Assembly: GCA_023134935.1 (NCBI GenBank)
Contig: JAGLUD010000240.1
Span: 1 to 7,846, forward strand
Direction of reading: 5' to 3'
Length of the DNA: 7,846 bases
From: Paracoccaceae bacterium
GTDB lineage: Bacteria; Pseudomonadota; Alphaproteobacteria; Rhodobacterales; Rhodobacteraceae
Part shown: positions 1-7,846 of the stretch, piece after piece
Numbering within the stretch: position 1 is the stretch's first letter
How the letters are laid out: the number at the start of each line of letters is the position of its first letter
Position numbers and translations under genes: made by a program
Notes under the pieces: generated by a model
What the model saw: only the letters and a program-made list of their open reading frames with translations
What the model was told of the DNA's origin: nothing
The model's database searches: none

Positions 1-392
1 GTGCGTTGGAGTGCTGGGGCAAAGTTGATATTTCCAACTTCAATCACTCCCATCACAGGGTCAATCCGCATGAACGTAGCAAAGCCCACCGCCTTACCCG
101 TACGTTTGTCGATGACAGCGTGGAACAGCGGGTCGTCGCCCAAACAGGCGTTAGCCATCCATTCGCGCAGGTCGGATTCTGTTTTAAACGGGTCAGTAAA
201 AAGGTAAGTCCAGATACCGCCAGTGTCATCTGCAGAAAACGCCTCAAACAAGTCAGTCGCGTGGCGATCAATATCGATAGGCTCCAACCGACAATACTTG
301 CCATCCATATTGCTTCGTGGAGGCGTCGTTGCGCCTGTCCAAACAACATCATCACCGATTGGTTGGCCCAACTGATTTACACGATCCGCCAC
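1..392 (-). CDS. GNAT family N-acetyltransferase (RimJ/RimL-like), C-terminus outside the window
   Basis: This is a partial gene. Its first 130 codons are present and it is open at the left edge. The protein begins MADRVNQLGQPIGDD, using a GTG start at 392. A GGGAG Shine-Dalgarno at 401-405 lies 8 bases upstream, inside the last codons of truB. Residues 32-40 (KYCRLEPID) and the core around residues 87-121 (DPLFHAVIDKRTGKAVGFAT, then MRIDPVMGVIEVG) match the beta-strand pattern of RimJ/RimL-type GNAT acetyltransferases, which move an acetyl group from acetyl-CoA to an amine. The acetyl-CoA-binding loop of the family should lie just beyond the visible end. The gene starts 3 bases after the truB stop, so it is the last visible cistron of the rbfA operon. 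The substrate cannot be told from sequence; this subgroup is usually annotated only as a GNAT protein. The family call is secure, the substrate unknown. Confidence 0.85.
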   Translation of the reverse strand, partial: MADRVNQLGQPIGDDVVWTGATTPPRSNMDGKYCRLEPIDIDRHATDLFEAFSADDTGGIWTYLFTDPFKTESDLREWMANACLGDDPLFHAVIDKRTGKAVGFATFMRIDPVMGVIEVGNINFAPALQR

Positions 393-395
393 TTG

Positions 396-1307
396 CTAGT
401 CTCCCAATACGAAAACCCGATTTGGATGCAGTTCACCGCTTTTGTAAACTCCGATTGCAACGGGCACCCCGCTCAACGATGCCCAACATTCTTCACCGTA
501 TTCCACATCCGAGGCGATAACCATTCCTGGGTTACCGTTACGCATCTTGGCCGCGCCTTCGGGTGTGCAGGCCAGTTCATGCAGGTCATGCAGACCAGCC
601 TCTAGCGGTAGAAGAAAATCATCCAGCTTGCGATCCTTCGCCATTTCATCCAGCGTTTCAAACGAAATCCCGTCAGACACTTCGAACGGGCCCGCCCAAA
701 CGCGGCGCAGTTGTACAACATGCCCAAAACAGCCCAAAGCCTGCCCTAAATCCCGAGCGATTGATCGAACATATCCACCCTTGCCACAAGTCATCTCAAT
801 GATCGCGTGATCCGCGTCCGGCATTTCGACCACCTCGAGCGATTCCACAAGCAAGGGTCGTGCGGCCAGTTCCATTTCCTCACCATCGCGCGCACGTTTA
901 TAAGCGCGCTCACCATCAACCTTCACGGCCGAGTACTGTGGCGGAACCTGCATGATATTGCCGGAAAACGCAGGTAACGCGGCACGAATTTCATCCTCAG
1001 TTGGGCGATTATCGCTCTCGCTGACCACCTCACCCTCACCGTCATCGGTGTTCGTCGCCTGACCCAGACGCACGGTGAAACGGTACGCCTTCATGGAATC
1101 GGTAACATACGGCACCGTCTTCGTCGCCTCGCCAAAAGCAATTGCCAACACACCTGTTGCTTCAGGATCCAGCGTTCCCGCATGCCCGGCCTTTTGCGCG
1201 TCAAACGCCCATTTTGCCTTGTTCACAACAGCACTCGACGTCACGCCGAGCGGTTTGTCCACAATCAGCCATCCGCTAATCGCGCGGCCTTTTTTACGTC
1301 TTGCCAT
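396..1307 (-). CDS. truB: tRNA pseudouridine(55) synthase TruB
   Basis: The 303-residue product isomerises uridine-55 to pseudouridine in the T-arm of tRNAs in the cytoplasm. The signature [13 protein letters not shown] is at residues 42-54, and Asp47 is the expected catalytic aspartate. The opening [14 protein letters not shown] (12-25), the [17 protein letters not shown] segment (120-136) and [14 protein letters not shown] (175-188) are the other conserved blocks of the TruB family. The C-terminal part from about residue 245 would be the small RNA-binding extension. Length is normal for alphaproteobacterial TruB. The ATG at 1307 is preceded by AGGGA at 1313-1317 with a 5-base spacer. That ribosome site overlaps the TAG stop of the upstream sulfotransferase-like gene, so translation is probably coupled. 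Pairing truB with rbfA in one operon is common in bacteria; the gene lying between them here is not part of the usual arrangement. Confidence 0.97.
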   Translation of the reverse strand: MARRKKGRAISGWLIVDKPLGVTSSAVVNKAKWAFDAQKAGHAGTLDPEATGVLAIAFGEATKTVPYVTDSMKAYRFTVRLGQATNTDDGEGEVVSESDNRPTEDEIRAALPAFSGNIMQVPPQYSAVKVDGERAYKRARDGEEMELAARPLLVESLEVVEMPDADHAIIEMTCGKGGYVRSIARDLGQALGCFGHVVQLRRVWAGPFEVSDGISFETLDEMAKDRKLDDFLLPLEAGLHDLHELACTPEGAAKMRNGNPGMVIASDVEYGEECWASLSGVPVAIGVYKSGELHPNRVFVLGD

Positions 1308-1315
1308 GATATTCC

Positions 1316-2827
1316 CTACAGTATTGGTGGTCGACCGGTTCTATCCCAAGCCGTCTTGACCCGCTCATACAACGCTTGGTCGTCGCCATAAAGGTCAGAT
1401 ATTCTTTGTGCGATTTCAGGCGTCAGGATTTCCTCGACCGAATACGGCTTTGACGAACTGTTCCGATGCGGCGTCGCTTTTATTGCATTTTCCAACCCTT
1501 CGATACGCCCATCCGCGATATGCAACAACTGTTCGTCCAAGTTCTCAAGCAGCAACGGCTGCAATCCAAACCGGATTGCCTTTTTCGCCATCTCGACTTG
1601 TGGTGACCAATGCGAATTGAGGTCCGGCAATGCCTCTGTTTCGAATTTGCGATTTATGTATCCCAATAAGGCCAAACAGTTTGCCCTATGTTGTTCAACC
1701 GTAAGGTTCGCCTCGTGGACGAATCCCCGACGCTCAACCAGCCGTTTCGCAATCCAAGGAAACGAACGCTCCCCTGTGTTGTATATTTTATCAAAGTACA
1801 GCGAGAAGAACCGATCAACGGGGTCTCGGATGACAAAGAAGCTAACTTCTTTGGCGATTTCAGACTTAGTCAATTCGCTGTTAGAAGAGGCACCCTCTGT
1901 GTGAATTTTTAGCGGATCGTGGTAATCTTTGTTGTGCTCCAACACATACAGCAGGTTTCGCAAGTATGTCCGGCCTGTTTTGGAAATCGCCACACAATTG
2001 ATCGAATGTTCCGCTGATGTAAAACACCGGATTGTCTCACCTTCAGTAACTTCAACATGGTATCTTAGCCAGAGCTGCGATTTTCGCGATGCCTGTTGGT
2101 AAAGCTCCTTATCAGAGGAATACACGGCTTCGATCTTTCCCAACAACTCTGCATCCAAAATTTCCGCCCGCGTGAACGGTTTGTCCGTGCGATTGTTAGC
2201 CTGAACTACTTCCATCGCCTGCCTAATATTCGGAACGACGTCGCCCAGCAGTAAGGGCAGTTGCCAATCCAGACCGTCCAGCGTCAGGTGGGTAAGGTTC
2301 AACGTGTTCACCCTTTGCAGTCGACTCGATTGTCGTCGCCAGTGGGGGTTAACTGGCACATCCGTTTTGAAAGACAGGTTCAACGCCAACCAATCGATAA
2401 ACCTTACACAGTTTTCACGATGCGCTTTAGCGTCGAGATCTCGCTCCAAGTCCAACGCGATTTCTTCTGCCAAATACGCTCGGACGTCGTCGAAGTTGTT
2501 TGGTCCATCGCCGTAAATCTTATCAAAGTATAATGACAAAAATCGGTCCACCGGATCACGCAACACTGCAAATGCATACGAGCTTCGACGGATCGCGTCC
2601 TCGTCGCCAGAATTCGCGCGGATCAAATCGTCAGAATTCGCGTGGATATCGATCCCCGAGACGTGCTCGTTCGCGTGGTCGAGATAATAGAACACGTTCT
2701 TAAGATATGTGCTGCCACACTTGGTAATCGGCAAGTAGTAAACAGGCGCGCTGTGCAAAGTCAGCATTCGTTGCGCTTGCGTGCGGCCTTTCGGCTTCTG
2801 GAACTTTTGCAGCAGCCCCTTAATCAT
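1316..2827 (-). CDS. Tandem double-domain sulfotransferase-like protein (Sulfotransfer_2 type)
   Basis: The 503-residue protein is made of two homologous sulfotransferase domains, about residues 24-247 and 271-492. Each half has a PAPS 5'-phosphosulfate loop ([11 protein letters not shown] at 34-44; [11 protein letters not shown] at 281-291) and a 3'-phosphate motif ([16 protein letters not shown] from Arg90; [16 protein letters not shown] from Arg334). Each also has an HW motif (His162-Trp163; His406-Trp407) like that of carbohydrate sulfotransferases, and a matching C-terminal helix pair ending in a Y-x-x-D-x-x-L-Y pattern. Such enzymes move sulfate from PAPS to a hydroxyl, often on polysaccharides; the acceptor here is unknown. 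No signal peptide or clear membrane anchor is visible, so a cytoplasmic location is inferred. The ATG at 2827 follows the rbfA stop by 6 bases with only a weak AGG ribosome site, so it probably depends on coupling. The second loop has Thr284 and Arg286 where the first has Cys37 and Ser39. The fold call is strong; activity of both halves is inference. Confidence 0.85.
   Translation of the reverse strand: MIKGLLQKFQKPKGRTQAQRMLTLHSAPVYYLPITKCGSTYLKNVFYYLDHANEHVSGIDIHANSDDLIRANSGDEDAIRRSSYAFAVLRDPVDRFLSLYFDKIYGDGPNNFDDVRAYLAEEIALDLERDLDAKAHRENCVRFIDWLALNLSFKTDVPVNPHWRRQSSRLQRVNTLNLTHLTLDGLDWQLPLLLGDVVPNIRQAMEVVQANNRTDKPFTRAEILDAELLGKIEAVYSSDKELYQQASRKSQLWLRYHVEVTEGETIRCFTSAEHSINCVAISKTGRTYLRNLLYVLEHNKDYHDPLKIHTEGASSNSELTKSEIAKEVSFFVIRDPVDRFFSLYFDKIYNTGERSFPWIAKRLVERRGFVHEANLTVEQHRANCLALLGYINRKFETEALPDLNSHWSPQVEMAKKAIRFGLQPLLLENLDEQLLHIADGRIEGLENAIKATPHRNSSSKPYSVEEILTPEIAQRISDLYGDDQALYERVKTAWDRTGRPPIL
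1352..2758 (-). repeat. Protein-level tandem duplication of a sulfotransferase domain
   Basis: Residues 24-247 (DNA 2087-2758) and 271-492 (DNA 1352-2017) of the sulfotransferase-like protein can be aligned end to end. The period is about 244 residues: Arg90/Arg334 and His162/His406 are each 244 apart, Lys36/Lys283 are 247 apart. The best-conserved stretch is [16 protein letters not shown]. The DNA copies (around 1781-1828 and 2513-2560) differ at many synonymous sites, so this is an old duplication and not a recent or assembly-generated repeat. A linker of about 23 residues (248-270) joins the halves. Confidence 0.85.
2608..2655 (-). repeat. 24-bp imperfect micro-duplication inside the first sulfotransferase domain
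   Basis: CAGAATTCGCGCGGAT at 2608-2623 recurs as CAGAATTCGCGTGGAT at 2632-2647, 15 of 16 bases identical and offset by exactly 24 bases, so the frame is kept. It encodes the related segments HANSDD and RANSGDE around residues 62-75, in the stretch between the two cofactor motifs. The corresponding stretch of the second domain is three residues shorter between its motifs and lacks the repeat, so this is probably a local slippage event after the domain duplication. Confidence 0.6.
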
Positions 2828-2833
2828 ATCAGC

Positions 2834-3241
2834 CTATTCGTCTTCATCGCGATCAAGGTCGCGGCGCACTTCGGGGGAATCCAGCAGCTTGTTGGTTGCT
2901 TCGATCTGATCAAAGCTACGATCCGCCAAGAATTTCAGTTCCGGTGCGTGTTTCAGCTTTAACCCTTTGGTAACCAAATGGCGGAGTTCACCTTGATTAC
3001 GATTAAGTGCTTCGACCACAGCGTCCGTGTTAATCCCGCCCAGCGGCAATGCAAAAACGATGGCATTCCGCAAATCGGGCGAAACGCGAACCTCGCCAAT
3101 GGTGACGGACACATGCGCCAACTCGTCGTCGTGCAGCTCCCCTCGCAACATGATGTCGGAAAGTTTGCGCCGGATCAGCTCGCCTACGCGAAGCTGTCGT
3201 TGCGATGGGCCTGCGCCCGCGTTGAATCTTTTCTTTGCCAT
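2834..3241 (-). CDS. rbfA: 30S ribosome-binding factor RbfA
   Basis: The 135-residue RbfA homologue is a small KH-fold protein that binds immature 30S subunits and helps the 5' end of 16S rRNA mature, with a known role in cold adaptation in other bacteria. Diagnostic segments are SQRQLRVGELIRRKLSDIM (13-31), the central VRVSPDLRNAIVFALPLG (51-68) and KLKHAPELKFLADRSFD (95-111), which includes the family's H-x-P-x-L-x-F pattern. The acidic tail (DRDEDE) is typical of alphaproteobacterial members. The ATG at 3241 gives the usual MAKKRF opening, and a purine-rich GGGGGGA at 3251-3257 lies 8 bases upstream. It is the first gene of the minus-strand operon and is transcribed away from dapB across a gap of about 100 bases. 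Confidence 0.96.
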   Translation of the reverse strand: MAKKRFNAGAGPSQRQLRVGELIRRKLSDIMLRGELHDDELAHVSVTIGEVRVSPDLRNAIVFALPLGGINTDAVVEALNRNQGELRHLVTKGLKLKHAPELKFLADRSFDQIEATNKLLDSPEVRRDLDRDEDE

Positions 3242-3343
3242 GGCCCCTATTCCCCCCAGATTGCGCCCAAGTCAAGCCATCCCCCCTTTGCTTCGGGCGA
3301 ATTGATCGCTAAACCTGTCAACAAATAGCTAATGAGGGCCGAA
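3242..3343. promoter_or_regulatory. Divergent intergenic region between rbfA and dapB, likely promoters for both
   Basis: Both genes face outward from this 102-base region, so it should hold the promoters of the rbfA operon and of dapB. On the minus strand there is a perfect -35-like TTGACA at 3316-3321 and a TTGACT at 3270-3275. Neither has a good TATAAT-like partner at 16-18 bases, although TTGACT has GAATAG at 17. On the plus strand, TTGATC at 3302-3307 is followed at a plausible distance by a TAGCTA-like box near 3326-3331. No element is strong enough to assign a transcription start. Confidence 0.4.
3335..3338 (+). promoter_or_regulatory. Shine-Dalgarno that selects the second ATG of dapB
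   Basis: AGGG at 3335-3338 (GAGGG with the preceding base) lies 5 bases before the ATG at 3344. The upstream in-frame ATG at 3332 has no ribosome site before it, and this Shine-Dalgarno would fall inside its coding sequence. The start at 3344 is therefore preferred. Confidence 0.7.
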
Positions 3344-4156
3344 ATGAGCGAAACTACAGGTATTGCGGTGATGGGTGCATCCGGACGGATGGGTCGAATG
3401 CTGATCCAAGCCATCGAGGAAAACGGGAATGCGCATCTTGTTGGCGTAACGGAACGCTCCGGCCATAACTGGGTCGGTCGTGATCTTGGCGAATGTCTAG
3501 GCGGAGCGGCCAATGGCATTACAGTGTCCGATGACCCGTTAGAGGTTCTAGCACATTCTCATGCCGTTGTTGATTTCACTTCGCCCGAAGCAACAGTCCT
3601 ACACTCAGAGTTGGCCGCGCAAGCACGGATCACCCATGTGATCGGCACAACTGGCCTTGAAGATACGCACCTTGCCAAAATTGCGGCAGCTGCGCGGCAT
3701 GCGATTGTTGTACGGGCGGGAAATATGAGCCTTGGTGTGAATTTGCTAACCGTTCTAACACGCAAAGTTGCGGCGGCGCTGGATATGGATTTCGATATCG
3801 AGATCGTGGAAATGCACCATCACCACAAGGTCGACGCCCCATCCGGCACAGCGTTGATGCTTGGCGAAGCTGCTGCCGAAGGGCGCGGCGCTAATTTGGC
3901 CGATGTTTCTTACCGTGGTCGTGACGGCGAAACAGGTGCACGCAAACGTGGTGACATCGGGTTTGTCTCGCTTCGCGGGGGCGATGTCGTAGGTGAGCAC
4001 GACGTAATTTTCGCTGGCGAAGGGGAACGCATCATTCTGCGCCATATCGCCAGTGATCGTATGTTATTCGCCCGCGGCGCCATTAAGGCAGCCCTATGGG
4101 GCCAGTCTCAAAAACCGGGCGAATACACCATGCTGGATGTTCTTGGGCTAGATTAG
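3344..4156 (+). CDS. dapB: 4-hydroxy-tetrahydrodipicolinate reductase DapB
   Basis: DapB reduces 4-hydroxy-tetrahydrodipicolinate with NAD(P)H in the cytoplasm, on the path to meso-diaminopimelate and lysine. From the start at 3344 it has 270 residues, normal for the family; a start at 3332 would add four residues without a ribosome site. The Rossmann glycine motif GASGRMG is at residues 11-17 and GTTG at 101-104. The active-site block [16 protein letters not shown] is at 156-171, with His158 and Lys162 matching the catalytic pair of E. coli DapB and DAPSGT forming the substrate-binding loop. The run of four histidines is natural in this family. The gene is divergent from rbfA and convergent with a small membrane protein gene whose stop codon overlaps its own. 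No terminator hairpin follows the stop. Confidence 0.97.
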   Translation: MSETTGIAVMGASGRMGRMLIQAIEENGNAHLVGVTERSGHNWVGRDLGECLGGAANGITVSDDPLEVLAHSHAVVDFTSPEATVLHSELAAQARITHVIGTTGLEDTHLAKIAAAARHAIVVRAGNMSLGVNLLTVLTRKVAAALDMDFDIEIVEMHHHHKVDAPSGTALMLGEAAAEGRGANLADVSYRGRDGETGARKRGDIGFVSLRGGDVVGEHDVIFAGEGERIILRHIASDRMLFARGAIKAALWGQSQKPGEYTMLDVLGLD

Positions 4157-4410
4157 GAATCCGACGTCATGCGTTGACGAATAATCGAAAACGCAACGCG
4201 GACGATAACACCACCTATAAACCCACCAACTATTGCGAGCGAGAAGGCTGAACCGCCGACGGTCAACACAATTACTGTGTGTGTCGCAATTCCGCCGAGA
4301 AAGCCGGTAACAATGTTGCCGAGCGTACCGAGTGAGTATTCTTTAAAGAATTGCGACGAGAAAATCCCACCGCCGATACCGCATATTGCACTAATGTAAA
4401 AGTAGAGCAT
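4153..4410 (-). CDS. Small membrane protein with three predicted TM segments (GlsB/YeaQ-like appearance)
   Basis: The 85-residue protein is almost wholly hydrophobic and glycine-rich, with likely membrane segments at about residues 1-18, 28-50 and 52-76 and a short polar C-terminus (RQRMTSDS). The [14 protein letters not shown] segment (28-40) resembles small GlsB/YeaQ/YmgE-type and related 'LGNSIAGILGGG' membrane proteins. That likeness is from memory and is only suggestive. The start is placed at the ATG at 4410 because AGGGG (4418-4422) lies 7 bases upstream; an in-frame TTG at 4416 would be only one base from that site. The TAA stop (4153-4155) overlaps the TAG stop of dapB on the other strand. 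Membrane-compatible composition throughout and a good ribosome site support a real gene. Function is unknown. Confidence 0.75.
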   Translation of the reverse strand: MLYFYISAICGIGGGIFSSQFFKEYSLGTLGNIVTGFLGGIATHTVIVLTVGGSAFSLAIVGGFIGGVIVRVAFSIIRQRMTSDS

Positions 4411-4473
4411 GTCCAAACCCCTATGTGTCAGTTTCTAGTCATTTTGAGTGCCCCGCGCCAAAACAGTAGGGCA

Positions 4474-4507
4474 TATCCAAAAATTCTCCTAATGGTTTAT
4501 CCAAAAA
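4474..4507. repeat. 10-bp direct repeat upstream of the SDR operon
   Basis: TATCCAAAAA occurs at 4474-4483 and again at 4498-4507, a 24-base period, in the non-coding stretch between the small membrane protein and the SDR operon. Two identical decamers so close together suggest a possible paired binding site for a regulator, but no known operator consensus was recognised. Confidence 0.45.
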
Positions 4508-4521
4508 GCCGGACGCTACGT

Positions 4522-4552
4522 TTGCAATTGCATTGTTAGTAGCAATTATGCA
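4522..4552 (+). promoter_or_regulatory. Palindromic AT-rich element, possible promoter/operator of the SDR-fadH operon
   Basis: The perfect palindrome TGCAATTGCA lies at 4523-4532. AATTGC at 4526-4531 and GCAATT at 4542-4547 form an inverted repeat with a 10-base spacer, and GCAATT also recurs directly at an 18-base step. TTGCAA (4522-4527) followed after 17 bases by ATTATG (4545-4550) is a weak -35/-10 candidate, with a leader of about 30 bases to the SDR start. Position and symmetry support a regulatory role; the regulator is unknown. Confidence 0.4.
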
Positions 4553-4571
4553 GTCTCCGTAGACACTTTTC

Positions 4572-4579
4572 AGGAGGGG
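4572..4579 (+). promoter_or_regulatory. Strong Shine-Dalgarno of the first SDR gene
   Basis: AGGAGGGG contains a full AGGAGG complement to the 16S rRNA 3' end, 6 bases from the ATG at 4584. It is the strongest ribosome site in the window and fixes this start. Confidence 0.85.
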
Positions 4580-4583
4580 AATA

Positions 4584-5408
4584 ATGGCGTATTTGGACAG
4601 CATATTCGGGGTTTCCGGCAAAACAGCGCTGGTAACCGGTGGCGCAACCGGCATCGGGCGCATGATCGCAGAGGCATTGGTCCAAGGCGGCGCGCACGTC
4701 TTGATCGCCAGCCGAAAAGGTGAAGCTTGTGAAGTGGTCGCTGCCGAATTGAACGCGCTGAACGCCGAAGGTTCCGCCGAAGGGTTTGCAGGCGATGTTG
4801 GCTCCGAAGATGCCATCAACGAACTGACCGCCAACGTCAAAGCCCGCACCGACAAGCTGGATATCCTGGTGAACAATGCGGGCATCACGTGGGGCGAGCC
4901 ATATAATTCCTTCCCGCATAAGGCCTGGGAAAAAGTAATGAACATTAACGTCGCGGGAATGTTCACGTTAACGCGAAACCTTACCGGTTTGTTAAAGGCT
5001 GCGGCCAACGATGGTGATCCTTCACGAATTATTAACATCGGGTCCGTAATGGGAACCATTCCACTGGCTGAGGGGGCGTATTCCTACTCTGTTTCAAAGG
5101 CTGCCGTACATCACCTAACCAAAATCCTCGCGGCGGAACTGGCCTCAAGAAATATTACCGTTAACGCCTTTGCCCCCGGACCTTTCCCGTCCAAAATGAC
5201 AGCCTTTGCAATCGGGAGCGAGGAAGGACAAACAAAAGTTGGCGCAAATGTTCCTATTGGCCGCGTCGGAACACCCGAGGACATTGCAGGTGCAACGCTC
5301 TTTCTATGTGGGCGCGGCGGCGCGTACACATCAGGTGCAATCATTCCACTTGATGGCGGTATGAGCATTGAAGCTGCTCAAAACCTGTTCGCGAACGCGA
5401 TGTCATGA
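4584..5408 (+). CDS. Short-chain dehydrogenase/reductase, RhlG-like (3-oxoacyl reductase type)
   Basis: This 274-residue classical SDR is a cytoplasmic oxidoreductase that interconverts hydroxyl and keto groups. The cofactor motif TGGATGIG is at residues 18-25, NNAG at 97-100, the structural Asn122 in INVAG, Ser154 in NIGSVMG, and the catalytic Tyr168-x-x-x-Lys172, with PG at 198-199. Ser43-Arg44-Lys45 after the second beta strand suggests NADP(H). The overall pattern (NNAGITWG, WEKVMNINV, INIGSVMG, APGPFPSKMT, IPLDGGM) is very close to Pseudomonas RhlG, a 3-oxoacyl reductase originally linked to rhamnolipid and PHA precursors. A role on 3-oxo/3-hydroxyacyl substrates is therefore likely, but the true substrate is inferred. 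It is the first gene of the plus-strand operon and overlaps the next gene by four bases (ATGA). Confidence 0.92.
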   Translation: MAYLDSIFGVSGKTALVTGGATGIGRMIAEALVQGGAHVLIASRKGEACEVVAAELNALNAEGSAEGFAGDVGSEDAINELTANVKARTDKLDILVNNAGITWGEPYNSFPHKAWEKVMNINVAGMFTLTRNLTGLLKAAANDGDPSRIINIGSVMGTIPLAEGAYSYSVSKAAVHHLTKILAAELASRNITVNAFAPGPFPSKMTAFAIGSEEGQTKVGANVPIGRVGTPEDIAGATLFLCGRGGAYTSGAIIPLDGGMSIEAAQNLFANAMS

Positions 5409-6154
5409 GCTTTGCGGGTAAGACAGTATTAATTTCTGGCGCCGCGGCTGGTTTCGGCGCTGCGACGGCGAAAATGTTTTCTGATGCGGGGGCCAACTTG
5501 GTTCTCGGTGATATTTCGCCTAACGGCCTTGGTGACGGATTGTCTGGTAACGTTGTGACTCTGGTCGGCGACGTAAGCGATCCGACATACAGTAAAGATT
5601 TGGTTAAGCTCGCAATCGACACATTCGGCTCACTCGACATCGCGATAAACAACGCGGGCATCGTGCATACACCTGCCAAAATCCCCCACCTAACCGAAGC
5701 GGAATGTCGAAAAGTTGTCGACGTTAATCTTTTGGGGGTGTTTTGGGCGCTACAAGCGCAGCTTCCAGCCATGGAAGCACAATTTGCCGAAACAAATGAG
5801 GGGTGCGCAATTGTTAATCTTGCCTCTGTCGCTGGATTAGGCGGCGCACCTTGGCTTTCGATCTATGGCGCCTCTAAGCATGGCGTTGTCGGCTTAACCC
5901 GCGCCGCCGCATTGGAATATGCCCGCAAAGGCATTCGCGTAAACGCAATTTGTCCCAGCTTCGCGGCCACTGCAATGGCCGGTGATGCCGTAAACGACCC
6001 AGAGGTCGAAGCACAAATGACACGCGGCGTTCCAATGCGCCGATTGGCAACCGTTAGCGAAGTCGTTCAGGCCATATTATGGGCCGCTGACCCCGCGAAC
6101 AGCTTCACCACCGGGCAGAACATCGCAATCGACGGTGGGCTTGGCGCGCTTTAA
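5405..6154 (+). CDS. Short-chain dehydrogenase/reductase, probably NAD(H)-linked
   Basis: The 249-residue product is a second classical SDR, clearly different in sequence from its upstream neighbour. The glycine motif is SGAAAGFG at residues 11-18, with Ser in place of the usual Thr. Asp36 at the end of the second beta strand points to NAD(H). Further motifs are NNAG at 82-85, Asn108, Ser141 and the Tyr154-x-x-x-Lys158 pair in IYGASK, with the usual C-terminal DGG. The length is standard for the family. Its ATG overlaps the stop of the upstream gene as ATGA, so the two are translationally coupled. The substrate cannot be read from sequence. The company of an RhlG-like SDR and FadH makes an acyl-CoA or hydroxy-acid dehydrogenase role plausible. 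Other members of such SDRs act on cyclic alcohols or steroids. Confidence 0.9.
   Translation: MSFAGKTVLISGAAAGFGAATAKMFSDAGANLVLGDISPNGLGDGLSGNVVTLVGDVSDPTYSKDLVKLAIDTFGSLDIAINNAGIVHTPAKIPHLTEAECRKVVDVNLLGVFWALQAQLPAMEAQFAETNEGCAIVNLASVAGLGGAPWLSIYGASKHGVVGLTRAAALEYARKGIRVNAICPSFAATAMAGDAVNDPEVEAQMTRGVPMRRLATVSEVVQAILWAADPANSFTTGQNIAIDGGLGAL

Positions 6155-7846
<1,692 letters not shown>

Noticed and set aside
6..605. A 199-codon plus-strand open frame
   Set aside because: It lies opposite the GNAT and truB genes, which have clear family motifs on the minus strand; its own translation has no recognisable domain and a random-like composition.
1781..2560. Similar DNA segments (around 1781-1828 and 2513-2560) as a possible mobile repeat or assembly duplication
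   Set aside because: The copies differ at many synonymous positions and fall at equivalent places in the two protein domains, so they reflect an old coding duplication.
3332..3343. An upstream in-frame ATG for dapB
   Set aside because: No Shine-Dalgarno precedes it, and the AGGG serving the ATG at 3344 would lie within it; the added residues MRAE are not typical of DapB.
3815..3829. A run of four histidines in DapB that could look like an engineered tag
   Set aside because: It is the native active-site segment [15 protein letters not shown]. coli DapB has the closely similar [11 protein letters not shown].
4439..5059. A 206-codon minus-strand open frame opposite the first SDR
   Set aside because: The plus-strand SDR has every expected catalytic motif. 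The antisense frame crosses the repeat-bearing leader, has no family signature, and looks like a by-product of codon bias.
5341..5772. A 143-codon minus-strand open frame across the SDR-SDR junction
   Set aside because: It is antisense to two confident genes, has no ribosome site and no recognisable domain.

Overview
The window looks like a piece of an alphaproteobacterial chromosome, most likely a marine Rhodobacterales (roseobacter-type) bacterium. This rests on RbfA, TruB, DapB and FadH sequences of alphaproteobacterial character, on an N-terminally extended GNAT protein of a kind I associate with Rhodobacteraceae, and on moderate GC (about half, judged by eye). The assignment is inference; no rRNA or other marker is present.

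Left part, minus strand (about 1-3241): a tight four-gene cluster reading right to left, rbfA (30S maturation factor), a 503-residue sulfotransferase-like protein, truB (tRNA pseudouridine-55 synthase) and a GNAT acetyltransferase that runs off the left edge. The gaps are 6, 8 and 3 bases, and Shine-Dalgarno sequences lie in or next to upstream stop codons, so this is almost certainly one translationally coupled operon. The sulfotransferase-like protein is the most unusual item. It is a head-to-tail duplication of one complete sulfotransferase domain, with both PAPS-binding motifs in each half, and it sits inside a translation-related operon.

Middle (3242-4583): a short divergent promoter region, then dapB on the plus strand (lysine/diaminopimelate synthesis; start best placed at 3344). 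It converges on a small 85-residue membrane protein on the minus strand, and the two stop codons overlap. A region of about 170 bases follows, with a 10-bp direct repeat and a palindromic AT-rich element that may control the next operon.

Right part, plus strand (4584-7846): two short-chain dehydrogenase/reductases overlapping by ATGA (the first RhlG-like, probably NADP(H)-linked; the second probably NAD(H)-linked), then a FadH-type 2,4-dienoyl-CoA reductase cut by the right edge after 540 codons. All three are redox enzymes of acyl-chain chemistry and are probably co-transcribed, which suggests a fatty-acid or unsaturated/hydroxy-acid catabolic cassette continuing to the right.

No tRNA, rRNA, CRISPR array, insertion sequence or convincing intrinsic terminator was found.
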